Positions 29,377 to 30,688 of a DNA stretch of 30,688 nucleotides are shown piece after piece. The notes under the pieces are model-generated. The model saw nothing but the letters and a program-made list of their open reading frames with translations, made no database searches and was not told where the DNA came from. Location of the stretch: IMG/VR virus record IMGVR_UViG_3300005253_000119, positions 1 through 30,688 of that record, one strand, 5' to 3'. Numbering within the stretch: the first letter of the stretch is position 1; every line of letters starts with the position of its first letter. A program made the position numbers and the translations under genes. This stretch comes from a virus.

Positions 29377-30492
29377 TCATGCTTGCCCCTTCTCTATGGC
29401 TGCAATAGCCTTTAATATTGGGTATATCTGCTGTGGCACCACCGCATTGCCTAAACATCTAAGTCTGTCCACCCTATTGGGAATCCCATGAGCCACTCTA
29501 CCCAGTTCGGGTTCAACTGCCCAGTATTCTTCCCCTCTAATTGCGATACCCTGTCCTCTAACTTCCGGATACCGCCCCCTGGTGTTAGTCTCTCCATCTG
29601 ACCGCCCCCGGTTGGTGTCTTTGGTGTCGGCCACAATACCTGTTTCCTCAGATTCGCACAGCCCCCCTTGTTCGCTTCGGGTGTCCTCTCCTCTGGCTTT
29701 CGTATGTCCATTCTCATATCCATCACGCTTGGAGTAGCCCACAATGAAGATTCTATCTCTCCGGTGCGGGGCATTGACGGCACAAGCTGGAATAAGAAAT
29801 GATGTCGTTTCATAGCCCTGACTCTCCAGGTCAGATATACAATCGTTGAACCCCATATTGAGGAGTCCAAACACATTCTCTGCAACGCACCAAGTGGGCC
29901 TGATTTCTGATATGACCCTAAGCATTTCTGGCCAGAGCCAACGGTCATCATCCTTGCCTTTTCGCTTCCCGGCATTAGATACAGGCTGGCAAGGGAATCC
30001 TCCTGTAATAAGGGTAATTGGGGGGATTGTTCCTGTTGCCTTGGATTGGTCATCTGTATCTGCTGGTTGATTGTCTGGGACTGGAGAACTAGCTTGCCGT
30101 CTGGTTGAAGCCGATATGCTCTCTCGCCCACCTTGGCTGGCTGCCCGTCCTTCGTGTAAAGAGTCTCCACTTTCGCCCCTGCTTCGTTGGCTTGTGGTGT
30201 TCTCCATAGTTTCTTCACCGCCGTTGCTAACCCATCCCCTGCCTTCGGCGATATCCCTTTCCGATTGTTGTTCCCCTCGACCGAAGGCGTTGGCCAAAGC
30301 TTCTTCGATTGTTTCTTTGTTGACATCTTTAATATCTCCTATTATTGGCACCTGAGGCCAATGCTTTTTTAATACCTTCTGACAGTAGGCATTGTTCTCT
30401 ACCATCAAGACTGTTGTAAAGCCAGCCCATTCAGCGGCTAAATCAATCCCACCTATGCCGGTGAAGAGGCTAATGTGGGTTAGCTCTACCAT
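29377..30492 (-). CDS. DNA cytosine-5 methyltransferase (Dcm-like)
   Basis: A 371-aa C5-MTase. Motif I is LFTGIGGIDLAAEWAGF (SAM binding, 9-25). Motif IV is GGFPCQP (164-170) with catalytic Cys168; motif VI is ENV (205-207); motif VIII is PHRRDRIFIVGY (242-253). Motif X is LGNAVVPQ (347-354). It transfers a methyl group to cytosine C5, and with no restriction enzyme here it is probably an orphan that protects phage DNA or alters regulation. Unusual points: a low-complexity insert (about 70-155) between the motif III region and motif IV, and a low-complexity target-recognition region (about 255-320). Both coincide with the nested ORF. A GAGGTAGG site supports the start. Confidence 0.9.
   Translation of the reverse strand: MVELTHISLFTGIGGIDLAAEWAGFTTVLMVENNAYCQKVLKKHWPQVPIIGDIKDVNKETIEEALANAFGRGEQQSERDIAEGRGWVSNGGEETMENTTSQRSRGESGDSLHEGRAASQGGRESISASTRRQASSPVPDNQPADTDDQSKATGTIPPITLITGGFPCQPVSNAGKRKGKDDDRWLWPEMLRVISEIRPTWCVAENVFGLLNMGFNDCISDLESQGYETTSFLIPACAVNAPHRRDRIFIVGYSKRDGYENGHTKARGEDTRSEQGGLCESEETGIVADTKDTNRGRSDGETNTRGRYPEVRGQGIAIRGEEYWAVEPELGRVAHGIPNRVDRLRCLGNAVVPQQIYPILKAIAAIEKGQA
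29451..30326 (-). CDS. ORF nested out of frame in the methyltransferase; candidate overlapping gene
   Basis: A 291-aa ORF in the +1 frame relative to the methyltransferase, wholly inside it. AGGAGA (30335-30340) lies 8 bases before the ATG, an ideal spacing. The product is hydrophilic with four LWxTP motifs (residues 10-14, 40-44, 195-199, 231-235), a KKLWPTPSVEGNNNRKG start and the C-terminus NPNWVEWLMGFPIGWTDL (272-289). I recall similar LWPTP and GFPxGWTDL sequences in phage proteins annotated as hypothetical or methylase-related, but cannot check. The same DNA encodes methyltransferase residues 56-347. Translation has not been shown; the alternative is a chance ORF in a constrained sequence, which the motifs make less likely. 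Confidence 0.65.
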   Translation of the reverse strand: MSTKKQSKKLWPTPSVEGNNNRKGISPKAGDGLATAVKKLWRTPQANEAGAKVETLYTKDGQPAKVGERAYRLQPDGKLVLQSQTINQQIQMTNPRQQEQSPQLPLLQEDSLASLYLMPGSEKARMMTVGSGQKCLGSYQKSGPLGALQRMCLDSSIWGSTIVYLTWRVRAMKRHHFLFQLVPSMPRTGEIESSLWATPSVMDMRMDIRKPEERTPEANKGGCANLRKQVLWPTPKTPTGGGQMERLTPGGGIRKLEDRVSQLEGKNTGQLNPNWVEWLMGFPIGWTDLDV

Positions 30493-30497
30493 ATGTC

Positions 30498-30659
30498 CTA
30501 CCTCTGCTGAATATCCGCAACTTGTACACTGAGCTTCAAGGCGTCCTGCTTCTTATCCCGGTCAGTGCCTAACCTCTCAAGGTAAATCTGACACCCCTTG
30601 CAATCACCTTCCTGGCAGAGTAAGACCTTATAAGGACACATTTGACCTTTGTGATCCAT
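30498..30659 (-). CDS. Small Cys-rich protein upstream of the methyltransferase (53 aa)
   Basis: A 53-aa ORF, MDHKGQMCPYKVLLCQEGDC, then KGCQIYLERLGTDRDKKQ. Four Cys (8, 15, 20, 23) are in metal-binding spacing, followed by a charged helix. AGGAGG precedes the ATG at 11 bases. It ends five bases before the methyltransferase start, so they are likely one operon. Function unknown. Confidence 0.6.
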   Translation of the reverse strand: MDHKGQMCPYKVLLCQEGDCKGCQIYLERLGTDRDKKQDALKLSVQVADIQQR

Positions 30660-30688
30660 AGTTACAGAGCCTCCTCTAAATCTGATAC

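Noticed and set aside
29282-29491. Plus-strand ORF of 69 codons at the convergent junction
   Set aside because: It overlaps the end of the 115-aa gene and the methyltransferase; no ribosome-binding site supports it.
1-30688. CRISPR array, insertion sequence or integrase
   Set aside because: No regularly spaced direct repeats, no transposase or recombinase motif found in any frame I read.

Overview
The window is a piece of a tailed double-stranded DNA bacteriophage genome (Caudoviricetes) or prophage. The evidence is a complete packaging and capsid block: small-terminase candidate, large terminase, portal, scaffold-like protein, HK97-fold major capsid protein and capsid-cement-like protein, followed by tail or adsorption genes. 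No tape measure, tail tube or sheath gene is visible. A very large (1,878 aa) virion-like protein with two hydrophobic stretches sits between portal and scaffold. A short-tailed (podovirus-like) particle with an ejection protein is therefore my preferred reading, but it is inference. The left end is cut inside a tail gene, so missing genes may lie outside. The host is a bacterium using strong Shine-Dalgarno sites; nothing in the window identifies it. No integrase, endolysin or DNA polymerase was seen.

Layout. Positions 1-24044 form one long leftward (minus-strand) late block. Read in transcription order it runs: TerS candidate (24044) -> TerL, interrupted by an intein -> a chain of some 11 very small genes joined by ATGA or few-base overlaps -> portal -> Cys-rich and other small genes -> giant 1,878-aa protein -> HExxH metalloprotease-like protein -> two small genes -> a large folded RNA-like leader (9500-9653) -> scaffold -> major capsid -> cement protein -> small genes -> a coiled-coil adaptor-like protein -> a tail protein -> a predicted seven-bladed propeller protein -> a tail fibre-like protein (cut at the left edge). 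Positions 24045-24297 are a divergent promoter region. From 24298 to 29345 the genes run rightward: a replisome-organizer-like protein, a 390-base non-coding stretch full of inverted repeats and a tRNA-like fragment, then about a dozen small accessory genes (ParB-like, LuxR-type HTH, Cys-rich microproteins, an antitoxin-like protein). From 29377 to 30659 the strand is minus again, with a C5-cytosine DNA methyltransferase and a small Cys-rich protein.

The two most interesting features are both out-of-frame nested genes. (1) Inside the TerL intein, the segment between the two halves of the splicing domain also encodes, in the -1 frame, a complete HNH endonuclease (21481-21978), while the TerL/intein frame stays open through all of it. 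(2) Inside the cytosine methyltransferase, a 291-codon ORF in the +1 frame (29451-30326) has its own well-placed Shine-Dalgarno site, four LWxTP motifs and a distinctive C-terminus. It underlies exactly those parts of the methyltransferase that look expanded or low-complexity. Other items worth checking are a ~154-nt structured leader upstream of the scaffold/capsid genes, mutually exclusive hairpins at 25014-25203, and a duplicated microgene module around the portal.
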